In this document: positions 27,776-35,161 of the stretch, in pieces
Position numbering within the stretch: the first letter of the stretch is position 1
Layout of the letters: the number at the start of each line of letters is the position of its first letter
From: Planctomycetia bacterium
GTDB taxonomy: Bacteria > Planctomycetota > Planctomycetia > Pirellulales > Thermoguttaceae
DNA: 64,000 bases
Direction: 5' to 3'
Assembly (NCBI GenBank): GCA_030537455.1
Contig: JAUNMR010000007.1
Span: 1 to 64,000 of the forward strand
Made by a program: the position numbers and the translations under genes
The notes under the pieces: model-generated
What the model was told of the DNA's origin: nothing
What the model saw: the letters and a program-made list of their open reading frames with translations, nothing else
Database searches by the model: none

Positions 27776-29308
27776 TTACTTCTTAATCAAGAGGACGGGG
27801 GCGCCGCTGATCAGATCTTGAACGAGAATCTTTTGACTTCGCCCCTTTCCTTCGCTTTTGAAGTAGCCGTCAACGCCCTTCTGCACTTCGCGTTGAAGAT
27901 CCGCTTGGGTAATACGATCGTTCTTCTTGTCGTTCAAGACCTGGAAGAGGTAGTAAGTCGCAACGCTACCTTTGGAACGATCGGAATTCAGGAAGGACAA
28001 CTGGTCAACTGCGCAGGAGCACAGAACAAAGGAATCGGATTGACTAATCGATTTAAAATCGGCGTCAGCCTTTCCGAAGAAGTTGAAGGCGAATTCAAAC
28101 TTGACTTCGTCGCTAGTGTTACTAGAAAGACTTTTGGAGTCGCCGAGTCCCTTAGCGTTCTCCGCCATACCAGCTGCGTGACACGCGTCGATAAAGACAA
28201 AGATCTGACGACCTTGAAGCTCCTTAACCCAATTGCCGAATTCTGTATCGTCAATCATCGTATTGACGGAATCATTGAGGTTAGACTCTGTCGGCAGAAG
28301 GTAGCAGCTATTGTTGTTAAGTTTAAGGTCTGCGCCGACAGCGCCGTGGCCGGTCCAAAAGATAAAGATAGTATCGCCCGGTTTCGTCAAGCTCTTCAAC
28401 GAGGCAATGCCTTCTTTGACGTCCTTCTTCGTGGGATTGAGTTTCGTATAGACGTCCCCAGACGCAACGCCTAAACGATCAACGGCAATTTTTGCAAAAC
28501 CTTCAAGATCGACGCGGCAACCGGGAAGATTATGGATACGATCGTCTTTATAATCAGAAGTAGCAAAACCGTAGGCGTAACGCTTAGGTTCAGCGTCCGT
28601 ACGCTCTCTTTTTCCGACAATTTGATAGTCAATATATTCGCGGAGAATTTCGTTGGCGACGTCTTGTGCCTCCTCGGTGACGCCGTCTTCTTTCTCAACA
28701 ACCGCGACGAATTTAGAGCCTGCTTTTCTGATCTCTTCAAGCATTTGATCAAAGGCGTGACCTGTCAATACGGTATAGTTGTCGTCTCCCAAGCTCTTTA
28801 CCGCCTTTTCCAAATCCAGAGGTTCAGAAGTGACAAACGCCACGATATGCTCTGTGGTAGCCCTGCTATTTGGAGGGAGAACGACTCTAAACTCGAAACG
28901 GCTTTCCTTAGAAGGATACGTTACCGCCTTACCCGCCTCAATACGAAGCGCATTATCGGTGAACTTGTTCGGAAGCAAGAGGATCGGATCATATTCGTCG
29001 CTTTCCGGCAGACAAATCAAATACAAGTATCCGCTCTTAGAGGATTCCACCGTAATCGTGAGTTTATCCTCCTCCTCATAGACGCGATCGGAACGATCAA
29101 GTTGAATGCGCACCTGTTCGGTTGCATGGTCGGCTCCAGGCGTCGCCTCCCTTACTGCGATGAGGCGTGGTGTAACTTCCATCTTTTCTTTGTTCGGAAC
29201 CGGTTTAAGCTCCTCAGCAAGGCCGACGGAGACGCCCAGAACCATGAGAGCGAGAGTCATCGCGCTCGTAAGCAAAGTACGTTTAGTTTTCATTTTCATC
29301 TTTCCCAT
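27776..29308 (-). CDS. Secreted DUF4384-caspase fusion protease
   Basis: A 510-aa exported protein. The signal peptide MKTKRTLLTSAMTLALMVLG precedes a DUF4384 domain (about 66-165: IQLDRSDRVYEEEDKLTITV, GYLYLICL, ILLLPNKF, HIVAFVTSEP). After a linker comes a caspase-like domain (about 242-500) with RYAYGFATSDYKDD, PGDTIFIFWTGHGAVG (His321) and RQIFVFIDACHAAGM (Cys376), both residues intact. The C-terminus contains FVLCSCAVDQLSFLNSD and a GSVATYYLFQVL helix typical of the fold's end. GGGAAAG favours an internal ATG at 29293 over the outer one given here; the choice only moves five residues. It follows 29331-30989 by 22 bp and is surely in that operon. Confidence 0.82.
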   Translation of the reverse strand: MGKMKMKTKRTLLTSAMTLALMVLGVSVGLAEELKPVPNKEKMEVTPRLIAVREATPGADHATEQVRIQLDRSDRVYEEEDKLTITVESSKSGYLYLICLPESDEYDPILLLPNKFTDNALRIEAGKAVTYPSKESRFEFRVVLPPNSRATTEHIVAFVTSEPLDLEKAVKSLGDDNYTVLTGHAFDQMLEEIRKAGSKFVAVVEKEDGVTEEAQDVANEILREYIDYQIVGKRERTDAEPKRYAYGFATSDYKDDRIHNLPGCRVDLEGFAKIAVDRLGVASGDVYTKLNPTKKDVKEGIASLKSLTKPGDTIFIFWTGHGAVGADLKLNNNSCYLLPTESNLNDSVNTMIDDTEFGNWVKELQGRQIFVFIDACHAAGMAENAKGLGDSKSLSSNTSDEVKFEFAFNFFGKADADFKSISQSDSFVLCSCAVDQLSFLNSDRSKGSVATYYLFQVLNDKKNDRITQADLQREVQKGVDGYFKSEGKGRSQKILVQDLISGAPVLLIKK

Positions 29309-29330
29309 TTAGTGCAGTACGGATCCAATA

Positions 29331-30989
29331 TTATTCGAGACGGATTCCTCCCTTGGCTTCGGAATCGTCGTCGCCGGGATTACGAATATCAACAAGGGTA
29401 AAGGTTTTCGCAACCAGACCGACGCGTTGCTTGATTCTTTCGGACAGGGAGTCGGTCTTAGCTCCAGCGTCTTTACCGTCTTGTTCCAGAATATCTTTGG
29501 CGACCTGTTCTTCGGAAGGATTTACGCGAATCGCAAGGTCGGAAAGCGAAAGATCAAGCACAGGCTTTTCAACGGCGTCGTCTTTCTCTTCAACTTCTTG
29601 GGAGTTATTGAAGGCGGTAACGCCAGAGATGGCGATGGGATTCTCGGTGACAAACGCCACGAGTTTGACCAGACCGGTTGGTTCGCAGGCGCGCCACACA
29701 TAGGTCGAGTTTTCCACCGGGAATTCATAGCCCTTGTCGCCGCTGACGAATCCAGAGTCGCCGGGACGAGGATAAAGCGCGCAAACCTTGCCGTCGGGTT
29801 CAATTGCGAATACGTAGAGGTAACCGTCATGATAGGAACGGCACACGAACTTCAGCTCATTGCCAACTTCCAAAGAATGACCGCCGATCACGTTAATGGA
29901 CAATTGGAAATCGGAATGGGTCTCCGAAAGGAACTGTACCAGTTGCGGATATTCTAGACAGAACATATCGTCAATCGTTTCCTCGCTAGAATCAACGTCG
30001 TCGTTGGGTTGATCGTTGTTGGACGGCTGATCGTCAGCGACCGGTTGGACGTCATCGGGCTGATCGTCAGTAGACGGTTCGTCGTTGGTATCGACCTCGT
30101 CGACTTCGGGTTCCGGTGGATTTGTCCCGGGATTGCGATTGAGGATTTCGCAAACCTTCGCGTAGCTCAGTTCGGGGTTATCGGACTGAATCACGTAGGG
30201 AACCCAGGCGAAGTCCGGATGACGCTTTTGCGCGACGCCGACCCAGCGACCAGAACCGACAACGAAGTCGGAGCCATTCATCTGAATCGTGAAGGGCAAT
30301 TGGCGATAGACCAGGGTAAGACCGACGTAATCGGGCGCGACGCCGTCGTCAGCCGCCCAGATTTCCAGTATGCCTCTGTAGTTGTTACCGCCGGCGGGTT
30401 GATACTGCAGGCGATAGGCGTAGACCGGGTAATTCCACACTTGCGGACCGGGTTCCAGGTCGAGTACTACCGAGGTATGCTGGTCGCCGACGTAGTAACG
30501 CAGCACGGAGATCAGCAATTCCGGCGACATATCGTTGTAAGCGGCGACGTCGGAGAGGTCGTTACAACGCGTTCCATAGGAGTTGGCGGAATCGCCGGAG
30601 TGCGCTACGGCCAGCCAACCTTTTTGATCGCCGATACCGAGATTGAAATTACGACCGTTGACCGGAATAACAGCGCGTGGTTCGCTATCCATGACGCTTG
30701 AGGCGGCCCAGCCGTGGCATAGGCCTTCCCAACCGCCGAGGGTTTCCGCGGGGGGCCAAGCGGCCTTTTCCGCGTCGGCTGAATGAGCGCCGGTGATGGC
30801 GTCGTATTTCGCCAAAGGTTGAAGAATCTGTTGGGTCTTAATGGGCCACCAGTATCCGGACCAAACGTTTTTGGTCACGTTGCCTTGTTCTTTGTGAACG
30901 CGGTTATTCTGCGCCCAAGACGTTTGCACGCTCGCGCCAAGACATACGACGCACAGCGATAAGCATAACGCATAGAATTTCATTTTCAT
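29331..30989 (-). CDS. Secreted transglutaminase-elicitor-like domain fused to DUF4384
   Basis: A 552-aa exported protein. The signal peptide MKMKFYALCLSLCVVCLGASVQ is followed by an N-terminal domain (about 30-290) with WEGLCHGWAASS (Cys91) and WVGVAQKRHPDFAWVPYV. This pattern recalls the transglutaminase elicitor family (GP42 of Phytophthora and bacterial relatives); the match is from memory and should be checked. An acidic, Asp/Gln/Pro-rich low-complexity linker spans about 295-345. A DUF4384-like domain follows (about 355-455: FKLSINV-like, LKFVCRSYHDGYLYVFAIEPDGKV, KLVAFVTENP), then a polar tail. AGGGGGAT sits 5 nt before the ATG. It lies 12 bp after 31002-32264 and 22 bp before the DUF4384-caspase gene, in one operon. 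Confidence 0.68.
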   Translation of the reverse strand: MKMKFYALCLSLCVVCLGASVQTSWAQNNRVHKEQGNVTKNVWSGYWWPIKTQQILQPLAKYDAITGAHSADAEKAAWPPAETLGGWEGLCHGWAASSVMDSEPRAVIPVNGRNFNLGIGDQKGWLAVAHSGDSANSYGTRCNDLSDVAAYNDMSPELLISVLRYYVGDQHTSVVLDLEPGPQVWNYPVYAYRLQYQPAGGNNYRGILEIWAADDGVAPDYVGLTLVYRQLPFTIQMNGSDFVVGSGRWVGVAQKRHPDFAWVPYVIQSDNPELSYAKVCEILNRNPGTNPPEPEVDEVDTNDEPSTDDQPDDVQPVADDQPSNNDQPNDDVDSSEETIDDMFCLEYPQLVQFLSETHSDFQLSINVIGGHSLEVGNELKFVCRSYHDGYLYVFAIEPDGKVCALYPRPGDSGFVSGDKGYEFPVENSTYVWRACEPTGLVKLVAFVTENPIAISGVTAFNNSQEVEEKDDAVEKPVLDLSLSDLAIRVNPSEEQVAKDILEQDGKDAGAKTDSLSERIKQRVGLVAKTFTLVDIRNPGDDDSEAKGGIRLE

Positions 30990-31001
30990 TATATCCCCCT
31001 G

Positions 31002-32264
31002 TTACTCTTGAAGGTTGGACTCTAACAGAACCGCTTGGGTCGTACCGTTGTCAGAGTAGACAGGCCAAGGCGAGTTCGGGATCCAGACCTGTTTGACGTC
31101 AGCGTTAGCGCTATCGGTCAGATGGACTTCCACGGCGTCTTGCAGAGCGTTGGGCTCGCCGATCGCTTTGGAGTCGACTTCCTGAGCGCCGAGCAGTTGC
31201 GCCATTTCAGGAGAGAGCGGACGAACCGATTCTTTAACGGTATAGAACATCCCGCCGCCGACGACGCCGACTTGACCGAGCGCTTTCGCGTCGTCTTGAC
31301 CGGCGTACTTAGAGTAAGAGGCGGAGTAGTCGAAGGTCAGATCGTCAGATTCTCCAAGCGCTTTGGAATCGCCGTCCTCTTGCTGAGCGGTAAAGATCGG
31401 CATATCCAGCGGCAGGAGCGGAATGGAGCCCAGAACGCCGGCGGCCTTGCCGTCTTTAGCGGAATAGAATTCCGTATGTTCGACCCAGGAACCGTTCTTC
31501 CAGGTGTATTCGGTGGTGCGCACAAGCGCGCCGGTCTCAACGTCAACCCAGATATAGACGACCGGCTGACCCGGGGCGACAATATCGCGTTCCACCTTCA
31601 CTTGATAAGCGGGGCGTTTATTGATCGACGCGAGCTTAACGACAGTGAAGCGCCACTTCAGAACCGAGCGTTTCTGCGTCTTGGTCGAATCCTGACCCTG
31701 CTGGCTCGTCGCCTGAATCACCCAGGAATCCCCCACATTCCAGTTAGGTCCATACTTGCTCTTCGGCTTCGCAGGAACTTGTTGCTGCTGCTGAGCCTGT
31801 TGTTCCTGTTGTTGCTGGGTCTGTTGCTGTTGCTGGGTCTGAGTCTGTTCCGGCTGTTGCTGAGTCGGCTTTTGACCTTGCTGAGTCTGAGATTGTTGCT
31901 GTTGCTGAGCAGGCTTTTGACCTTGCTGAGCTTGAGGTTGCTGCTGCTGTTGAGCAGGCTTTTGACCTTGCTGAGCCTGAGGTTGCGGCTTCGCAGGTTC
32001 AGACTTCTTTGGCTCGTCCTTTTTCGGGGTATCCTGCTTCTGAGCTTGAGTCTGCGTCTTAGAGGCTTGCGCCTTGATCTGCTCCACAGTTTTTACGCCG
32101 GGCGTTTGGGGGGCCGCAGAGTCTCCCTTGGCGGTCTTTCCTGCGGTAACATAAAGCTTAGCGACGTCAGTTTCGCCAGGCTTGACGTCCTCCGCCAACG
32201 CTAGCGAGCATGAGAGCGTCGCAAAGAGCATTAGCGCGAGGCTATTTTTTAACAGTCTATTCAT
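31002..32264 (-). CDS. Secreted Gln-rich repeat protein of unknown function
   Basis: A 420-aa exported protein. A signal peptide (MNRLLKNSLALMLFATLSCSLALA) leads to a long low-complexity region at about residues 55-170 with imperfect tandem repeats of the type QAQQGQKPAQQQQQ. The C-terminal domain (about 175-420) begins WNVGDSWVIQAT and carries WRFTVVKLASINKRPAYQVKVERDIV, VYIWVDVETGALVRTTEYTW and several KALGE/KAIGE motifs. The family is not recognised. The repeats could act as a flexible surface spacer. It starts a tight operon with the two genes downstream and lies 103 bp after the small lipoprotein gene. Confidence 0.72.
   Translation of the reverse strand: MNRLLKNSLALMLFATLSCSLALAEDVKPGETDVAKLYVTAGKTAKGDSAAPQTPGVKTVEQIKAQASKTQTQAQKQDTPKKDEPKKSEPAKPQPQAQQGQKPAQQQQQPQAQQGQKPAQQQQQSQTQQGQKPTQQQPEQTQTQQQQQTQQQQEQQAQQQQQVPAKPKSKYGPNWNVGDSWVIQATSQQGQDSTKTQKRSVLKWRFTVVKLASINKRPAYQVKVERDIVAPGQPVVYIWVDVETGALVRTTEYTWKNGSWVEHTEFYSAKDGKAAGVLGSIPLLPLDMPIFTAQQEDGDSKALGESDDLTFDYSASYSKYAGQDDAKALGQVGVVGGGMFYTVKESVRPLSPEMAQLLGAQEVDSKAIGEPNALQDAVEVHLTDSANADVKQVWIPNSPWPVYSDNGTTQAVLLESNLQE
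31779..32046 (-). repeat. Gln-codon tandem repeats within 31002-32264
   Basis: Imperfect repeats of CAG/CAA-rich units of about 45-50 bp encode QAQQGQKPAQQQQQ-type segments. Unit number is likely to vary between strains by slippage or recombination. Confidence 0.65.
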
Positions 32265-32367
32265 CTTGCAACCCTTTTATCCTAAGATAGGTTGTGGCAA
32301 TAATGTGGTTCACTTGCGGAAACCGAAACGCAATAACGAAGGTCACGGCGCGTGAGCGTCATGAGTA

Positions 32368-32715
32368 CTAAAAGGTTTTAACGTCAGAGTTGTCGACCTT
32401 GTCGTCTGGCTTAATGACGTCGTCCTGTTTCTGCGTGGCGGGAGGATCGACTTTACCGACGTTTTGCTTTTGGATTTGGGTCTTGTCGTCGTCTTGATTG
32501 ACCGCCGGCGCGGCAGGTTTATCGCTCTTCTTCTTCGAATCCTGACCTTGATCGGCGATCGTGGCGTCCGGATTGCCCGGAACGTCGTTAGCGTTAGCAT
32601 TAACGCTAATGTTGTCGTCAGAAGAGTTCGAACCAAACTTGCAATTGCCCCCGTCGCAGCCGATGAATGCGGTCAGAGATAATGCCATAGCGAAAACCAA
32701 ACAAGTACGTTTCAT
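32368..32715 (-). CDS. Small Asp/Lys/Gln-rich lipoprotein
   Basis: A 115-aa protein. The signal sequence MKRTCLVFAMALSLTAFIGC ends in a lipobox (FIGC, Cys20). The mature part is polar and low in complexity (SNSSDDNISVNANANDVPG, then Asp/Lys/Gln-rich runs to the C-terminus) and looks unstructured. No family recognised. AAGGAG 7 nt before the ATG at 32715 fixes this start; the frame is open 18 codons further. It is the first gene of the cluster running leftwards to 24158, preceded by a candidate promoter. Confidence 0.72.
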   Translation of the reverse strand: MKRTCLVFAMALSLTAFIGCDGGNCKFGSNSSDDNISVNANANDVPGNPDATIADQGQDSKKKSDKPAAPAVNQDDDKTQIQKQNVGKVDPPATQKQDDVIKPDDKVDNSDVKTF

Positions 32716-32875
32716 TTCATACTCCTTAACACGCGTGTCACACGCATTATGAGGCGCGGCGCAAAACACTTGTCACGCTCGACCCCAATCGGTTACATAG
32801 TTCAGGACGTCGTTTCGCCCCTAAAAATGGAAGAAAAACAAAACTTGTTTATCTTCCTGCCCGTTTACATGTCCA

Positions 32876-32903
32876 ATATTATCATAGAACAAACAAAAGT
32901 CAA
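32876..32903 (-). promoter_or_regulatory. Candidate promoter of the caspase/DUF4384 cluster
   Basis: Reading the minus strand: TTGACT (32898-32903), a 16-bp spacer and TAATAT (32876-32881), about 160 bp before the lipoprotein start. Confidence 0.45.
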
Positions 32904-32905
32904 GG

Positions 32906-32934
32906 CTTCTTTTTGAAAAAAAGAAGTTTTTTTT
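32906..32934 (+). terminator. Terminator-like hairpin without an upstream gene
   Basis: CTTCTTTTT (32906-32914) pairs with AAAAAGAAG (32918-32926) around a three-base loop, followed by eight T. No plus-strand gene precedes it, so it may block stray transcription or lie in the control region of the minus-strand cluster. Confidence 0.4.
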
Positions 32935-33530
32935 CTGACCATTCGTCTATAACAACGCGTTTTTACCTACCACAACTTATTAAAGCCCTTAAAACACGAC
33001 GTTTCCTGTGACTCTAGCGCTCTGTCGACCACGAACGAATACGTCCATTGTCTCGCCACAGCGCTCCACTGACGTCAATTTGGCGTCTTGCCTCTTGGCG
33101 CGTCAAACGCAGGATTCGGTCGGGCGGTGTGTAAAACCACGCGATTTGTCATTATAATAATTTTTCTTTTTATAGCAAGGGACGGCGTACACACGATAAT
33201 AACAATTAAGCTAAAAACATGTTCAATTGCCAAACTTTTAATACGTTATCGACCTTGTATGCCACGCCTGCGCCTTAAGAACGGCTTCTTATCGAGCAAT
33301 CTGGGGAGAAAAGTTTTTAAAAAGCGGCATTTCACCGCTAGGACACAAGCGCTCCGTCTCAAAAGGGCTTCTGAGTCCTTGTCCTGACTCTACTATGGAA
33401 ATTAAAAGAGTTCGTTGACGTCGGTAACGTTTCGTAAATAGAGGTTCTTTGCGGGGGAGTCCCGCGTATAGGCGCAAGCTCGTGCGTTCACGACGCCTGC
33501 GCCACGATAGCTACGCAGAGCGCAACGCGG

Positions 33531-35024
33531 TTATTTCGCGAGTAGTTCGATCTCCCCGAGAAGGTAGCGTTTCTGACCGTCAGTTGGCGCGTCGAGGGGC
33601 AGTTCGTAAATAGGAGAGCCGTCGCGACTGCCAACGCTTAGATAGAGCTTATACTTTCCCGGCAGCGTCGTGGGCGCGACGTGACCGATACGAAAGCGCG
33701 CGGTTCGCTCCACACGCGGCGCCGCCTCAGGCGCGCCGACTGGAAGCTCGTGCACGTCGAACGTTTCGTCCACTAGAACCGAGACGATACCGTCCTGTTC
33801 GTCTTTGAGCGTGAGCGTCACAAAGCCGCCGTCGTAGCAGGGCGCGACGCCGCGGTTCTGCAGACGCCACTGGACGTCGAAGAATTCGTCGATTTTAACC
33901 GCGCGAGGATAGCTCACGCGCTCCGGCATGAGACGATACCCGAGTCGACGATTGATCTGACGCGCTGTCTCCTGCTCTTCCTCCCACTCCTGCTGAGGGA
34001 ACCAGTGGATCGACATATAGGAGGCGTGGTAATCTTCGACCGATTTTTTGAGCAGTTCCGAATTCCAAGCGCCGCGCTCTTGCGACGCTTTGAAGTGTTC
34101 ATGTTCCAGAATGACGGGTAGCGTGGGCCAGAACTTTTGCGCCATATCGTCATGGAACCAATTTTTCGGCGCGGGCTGAACGAGGATACTATCGTCGCGC
34201 AGTGAGACGCCCTGTGAGAAAGCGTAATCAGTTTCGGGGAAATCGAAACCTGGGCGTTCCGGACCGGCGACGTCGTCGCTAATGCACAGGAGCGTGTCGG
34301 GAAAATACTTTTTATGCAGGTCGATATGTTTCTTAACGACCGCCAAGGTTCGTTCCGGGGTCATTCTGGAATAAGAGGCGCCGCGATCGATCCCGAGGGT
34401 GGAGTGTCCCTCGCCCCACATGCCGTAGGTACCCACGTCAATAAAGGCGACGTTCGGATTACCGTTGTAACGCCGTCCGGCGGCGGCAAGGAAGTTTTCT
34501 AACTTTTCGAGGTAGACGGGGTCGTCAAATTCGGGGTCGACCGAAGTACCGTCGTCGCCCTCATGACTTCCCCAGGTGTAGCGCACATATTTAGCGCCGG
34601 CGTCAAAGACCCACTTCGGCGTGGCGTATTCCATCCAGTTTTCAGACGTGGTAAAACGAAAGGCAACCTTTTTGCCCTTGCTGATCCAACGCTGCGCCGG
34701 CGTGTCGACAATCGCCCAGTTAAAAACGCCCTCCTCCGGCTCAAGGTAAGCCCAGGGCAGACGAAGATAGACCGTGGAACAGCCCTCAAACCATTCCAGA
34801 GAATCGCTCGGCGCCAAACGACTGCCGTAATTCGAAGGAATATTCGAATAGAAATGCATCGTCCAGCCCATCTTAGGATTAATAAGCGCCTGACCGTTGT
34901 CTTGAAATTCTATAACGACCTGATCGTCGCCGACTTGTTGCGCAACGCCGCGCGCGTAAGGAAACATCGCGCAAATCAAGAGCGCCGCGAGAATCAGAGA
35001 TTTACTCAGCAAAGCTTTAGACAT
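33531..35024 (-). CDS. Secreted DUF4832-type, glycosidase-like protein
   Basis: A 497-aa exported protein with signal peptide MSKALLSKSLILAALLICAMFPYARG. The N-terminal two-thirds looks like a TIM-barrel: INPKMGWTMHFYSN, STVYLRLPWAYLEPEEGVFNW, KKVAFRFTTSENW, NVAFIDVGTYGMWGEGHST. The C-terminal third is a beta-sandwich (VQWRLQNRGVAPCYDGGFVTLTLKD). This layout fits the DUF4874/DUF4832 proteins, related to family-42-like glycosidases. Polysaccharide or glycan degradation is inferred; no substrate can be named. The ATG at 35024 gives a compact signal peptide; in-frame alternatives lie at 35066 (ATG) and 35075 (TTG) and none has a clear ribosome binding site. A second glycosidase-like gene follows on the same strand. 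Confidence 0.7.
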   Translation of the reverse strand: MSKALLSKSLILAALLICAMFPYARGVAQQVGDDQVVIEFQDNGQALINPKMGWTMHFYSNIPSNYGSRLAPSDSLEWFEGCSTVYLRLPWAYLEPEEGVFNWAIVDTPAQRWISKGKKVAFRFTTSENWMEYATPKWVFDAGAKYVRYTWGSHEGDDGTSVDPEFDDPVYLEKLENFLAAAGRRYNGNPNVAFIDVGTYGMWGEGHSTLGIDRGASYSRMTPERTLAVVKKHIDLHKKYFPDTLLCISDDVAGPERPGFDFPETDYAFSQGVSLRDDSILVQPAPKNWFHDDMAQKFWPTLPVILEHEHFKASQERGAWNSELLKKSVEDYHASYMSIHWFPQQEWEEEQETARQINRRLGYRLMPERVSYPRAVKIDEFFDVQWRLQNRGVAPCYDGGFVTLTLKDEQDGIVSVLVDETFDVHELPVGAPEAAPRVERTARFRIGHVAPTTLPGKYKLYLSVGSRDGSPIYELPLDAPTDGQKRYLLGEIELLAK

Positions 35025-35161
35025 TGTTTTATTGTGAACCCTTTGACTACCCTGTGTCTTTGGCATTGTGACCAACTAACGTCGGAGAGTCGGTCGCGAG
35101 TAAGCGCAAAGGCAAACTCACGACCGACGTAATTACAAACGAGCGTTGCACAGCGCGCCGG

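Larger units (their letters stand above)
32716..33530. other. 815-bp intergenic region
   Basis: An AT-rich region upstream of the lipoprotein gene contains a candidate minus-strand promoter (32876-32903) and an adjacent hairpin with a run of eight T on the plus strand (32906-32934). The rest shows only short open frames (such as 33088-33387 plus) without credible coding features. Confidence 0.55.

Noticed and set aside
31035-32204. 389-aa plus-strand frame with Leu/Arg-rich repeats
   Set aside because: Complement of the Gln-rich repeat tract; the minus frame has a signal peptide and fits the operon.
24158-32715. Type III CRISPR-linked or anti-phage caspase (CHAT-like) system
   Set aside because: All products carry export signals, and there is no CRISPR array, Cas gene or nucleotide-signalling gene nearby.
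33088-33387. 99-aa plus-strand frame in the 815-bp gap
   Set aside because: Composition and start do not look coding; no recognisable domain.
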